A stretch of 64,000 bases of DNA from positions 17,655,361 through 17,719,360 of the forward strand of contig NC_067120.1 of the NCBI RefSeq assembly GCF_021347895.1. The letters run 5' to 3'. Both the position numbers and the translations under genes were made by a program. This document shows positions 61,046 to 64,000 of the stretch, one piece after another (position 1 is the stretch's first letter; the number at the start of each line of letters is the position of its first letter). Source of the DNA: Acanthochromis polyacanthus. Its lineage: Eukaryota > Chordata > Actinopteri > Pomacentridae. The notes beneath the pieces were generated by a model, which saw nothing but the letters and a program-made list of their open reading frames with translations, searched no databases and was not told the origin of the DNA.

Positions 61046-64000
61046 GTGCTCTGTGAATCATAGAGAAACAAAAAGGGAGAAATGACGCATGTTTGGGGTC
61101 TCACTGCAGAGAGAAAATTGAGTCTTAATGGTAGCTCACGATGGATGAGAATCTAAACACCTTCAGTGTCACATTAGATTTAATTTATTGCCTTAAAAGC
61201 ACTAATGAAAGCTGTTTTTCCAGATGGCTCAGAGTTTGTACGGAAACCCGGTCAGCCAAGATAAAAGGACAAGCTGCTCCAAAGTTAGTTACTGTAAACA
61301 AATTCTATGATAAATCAAAAAGGATTTCAGGACAACAGGATTTATTTCTAGCGAAATGCCAACCAATGCCTCTCCAGTGTTTTTGATCTGGCATCTTTTC
61401 ATTACAATCTGATCAGAGTAACAACAGCTTATGCAATTGTGTTGCATTTCTGTGAGCTCAGAACTGCAGAACTCGACATAAATTTGACTGACAAACAGAG
61501 GATCTTCTTTGGTTTGTATGATCCATCACCTGAATAAATTTTCCAGATCAAATGTTCTAAAATAAGACTGGCGGCAGCAGCAATGTGTTTTGGTCTAGTG
61601 GCTTGATGTCGCCTGGGAGACATTTACGTCACAGAGGACAAGGGGAAAAATTTTTTACATCAAGTAATTAGCACCCACAGTGTAGTGTACAGGAAATGAA
61701 TACAGTCGATCTTTTAAAAAAAAAAAAGTCAAGGGAGAAAAACACAGCGGGGTTGCCATGGAGCTTGTTGTGGAGAGTTTGGCCAATATGGCAGCCTAAT
61801 GGATTCAGCTATTGTGTGGTGCAGTTACCTTACCGCATGGGTGGTCTGTTTCAGTTTTGGACTTGGTGATGGTTTGTTAGCTTAACACAAGCAGAGGATG
61901 AGAAGAGAACTGTAATCAAACTTACATCTGCTGCTGGCACATTGTGCTTCTACCTGCTGAGTGCCGTCACGCTGATGGAAACCATCCTACCTCCCACATT
62001 CACTTTGTCTTACACCCTTAATTCATCATCAGTTTGGATCCAACAGGCAGATTGGAAAGATATAGATGTCTTTGTGTGAAAATCCACTCTCAAGTCAAAT
62101 CAGAATAATAATTCAACTTGTTCTAAATGAAAAACTTTGTGATACCTGACAGAAAAGGCTGTACGGCATCACATTGAATCAGGAAATCTACTGAAGGGAG
62201 AGTTTTAGTTGATATTTCTGCAAAAGGTAATATCAGCATCCATTTGGAAATAAAGCTCCCCCAGCAGTGGTTCCTAACTGATCATTTCACCTCGCTACAC
62301 TACACATACATTTCAAGTTGAATAAGCAACTAGGATCACAACCACAGCGAGAGGAAAATAAATCTGATACATTCTCTTAAGCTTACACCACATATAGAAA
62401 AGGATAATTACAACACATCCAAACACCCCAGAGATCTATATCACACTGTAGCTCATCGGAGAAAGTCTGATTCTGACCAAATGAGAATTTAACAGGGCGA
62501 TTCTTTCATCGGTAATTTTTGCATGGCAATAAATATATGCATGCAGTGAGGGAGAGACAGCTAATGAGACAGCTACTGGAGTCTAATAACTTGAATTCAT
62601 TATACAATCAAGGTCTCAAAGTCAGCTGGGGGAAGAAAATTCTTGGAGCCTCTTCTAACATAATGCAGAGCTACAAAGATCTTGTTTCCATGGGATGCAG
62701 AATGAATGAATGCAGCTCACTTGATGCGACTTGTGCCTTTGCAAGAGAGTGGATGAAAGTATCCAGTATCTTACTGCTATTGGTTATGTATCAATCCATA
62801 AAACAAGAGGAGCAAGAGAAAAAGCAGCTGCAGTCCTTGGTTCCCGTTTCTTTTGATTTGCGCTGAAAATATTAGTTGAATAATCAATTACTCGAAATAA
62901 GGTTACTCGATTATTAAATCACATATCAGGCAAACATGCCAGTTACTTTGTGTCGTTGCACTTTTCATCATGGTGAATGTAATATCATTCACTAATAAAT
63001 AAATGTCACCAAAAGGTCTATTTAGTAAATGTTCTGGAGTTCTTCCTCAGCAGGAGAAGCTTTTTTTTTGCCATCATGGGAGTGGAAATCACTGATTCCT
63101 AAGATGATTTCTAGGGTTAAAAGAAGTTTTACTGTTGTTAAAATGTAAATCCTTCCCTTTTTTTCTGGTATTTTCTTTGAGTCCTTTTCATCAGACAAAA
63201 CTAGCAATCTAAAGATATGGGAAATTGTGATGAGCATTTTTTACTGTTTCTGAGCATTTTACGGTCTAAGATTTCATCAGGAAATTATTTGGTTTCCAAG
63301 CAGTTGACAGATTGATTCATTTATATAAATAGCGAGTATTAGTTTCAACCCTAGTTTGCATTTGAGTTTTGTTGTCCCTGAGCAACATCTCTTGTGTTGA
63401 TAGTTTTGCTTTGATCAAGCGACTCAGAGGACCGGGTGTTGCTGAGTTTGACTGCTAAATGTCACGGAGATACAGTAGCTGTCGCAGTTCAGTCACTTTC
63501 AAGGCCACGGGAAGCCTTCCAGGAATTGTTCTGCAGCAGCTCCCAACACTTGCAGTTCCATCAAGGTTCTGAGCTGCCTGCAGGCTGCAAAGGCCTCATC
63601 TGTCAACGTATCAGCGCTTTGGCAGTCAAATTCAGTTTTCTTTCGTAGTTGGACAGTGACTCATGCAGAATAACTGGACGTGTTTTGGCTCTGGGGTTTG
63701 GGAGACATATCCCGTGGACGTTTTTGGTGTCTGTGATGCAGACAGGCACGACAGTATCTCCCAGACACAAGCCAGCATTGTTTGTTTGGATTTGCTTTAA
63801 CACCCCACTCCGAGCTCATTTGGTTTCTCTTGGAAATGTTCCATGTCATCATCCGCCTGACCCTGGATTTAAAATAGCTTCTACCCACAGACAAACAGCC
63901 CGGTGGGAATTTCAAAAATGAAAGAGAAAATCATGACATGAGACAGCAATGCATGACAGAACTGCAGCTAAAACACGTTGGTTGGTAATCCATGTTGTCT
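61046..64000. other. Non-coding, no gene seen
   Basis: Nothing recognisable. The longest plus frame (62519-62866, 115 codons) has no familiar domain, start context or splice support. Confidence 0.5.

Noticed and set aside
62519..62866. 115-codon plus-strand frame
   Set aside because: No recognisable domain, splice context or conservation clue; length is not unusual for random AT-rich DNA.

Overview
The window looks like nuclear DNA of a bony fish, probably a percomorph-grade teleost. It has short exons with GT-AG introns, very low coding density, and a dense set of DNA transposons and LINE relics of types common in fish. Two cellular genes can be read, and both were assembled by hand from split exons, because no single long open frame covers either one.

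Region by region. (1) 1-650: a decayed minus-strand LINE reverse-transcriptase tail. (2) 2485-9311, plus strand: eight 3' exons of gamma-parvin (parvg), covering the end of CH1, the linker and the whole CH2 domain. The 5' exons are not in view. (3) About 9.4-42 kb: mostly non-coding. It holds hAT elements with 8-bp target duplications (9443-10031, 20676-21347, 24918-25840, 34278-35226), an apparently intact Tc1-like transposon (22126-23760), three TTAA-flanked piggyBac-type MITEs (7250-7781, 11005-11473, 28662-29124) and several microsatellites. (4) 42568-43417: an 850-bp inverted-repeat element with a THAP zinc-finger exon at one end and a second inward-facing frame at the other. (5) 43514-54638, minus strand: three coding exons of shisal1 (Shisa-like-1, formerly KIAA1644). 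They give a 197-residue single-pass membrane protein, and the introns carry a BED-finger relic and a LINE relic. (6) 54.7-64 kb: upstream of shisal1, with two decayed mariner/Tc1-type transposase copies and no recognisable gene.

The parvg (plus) and shisal1 (minus) pair is convergent, the arrangement I recall from human chromosome 22q13. This supports both assignments and suggests old conserved synteny. The two proteins have no known shared pathway: parvg works in ILK-PINCH-parvin focal adhesions, and shisal1 is a poorly characterised Shisa-family membrane protein.

The most unusual object is the 42568-43417 element. Its inverted repeats carry CRE- and ETS-like promoter motifs, and two protein-coding starts face inward from its ends. 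It lies only about 100 bp downstream of the shisal1 stop codon.
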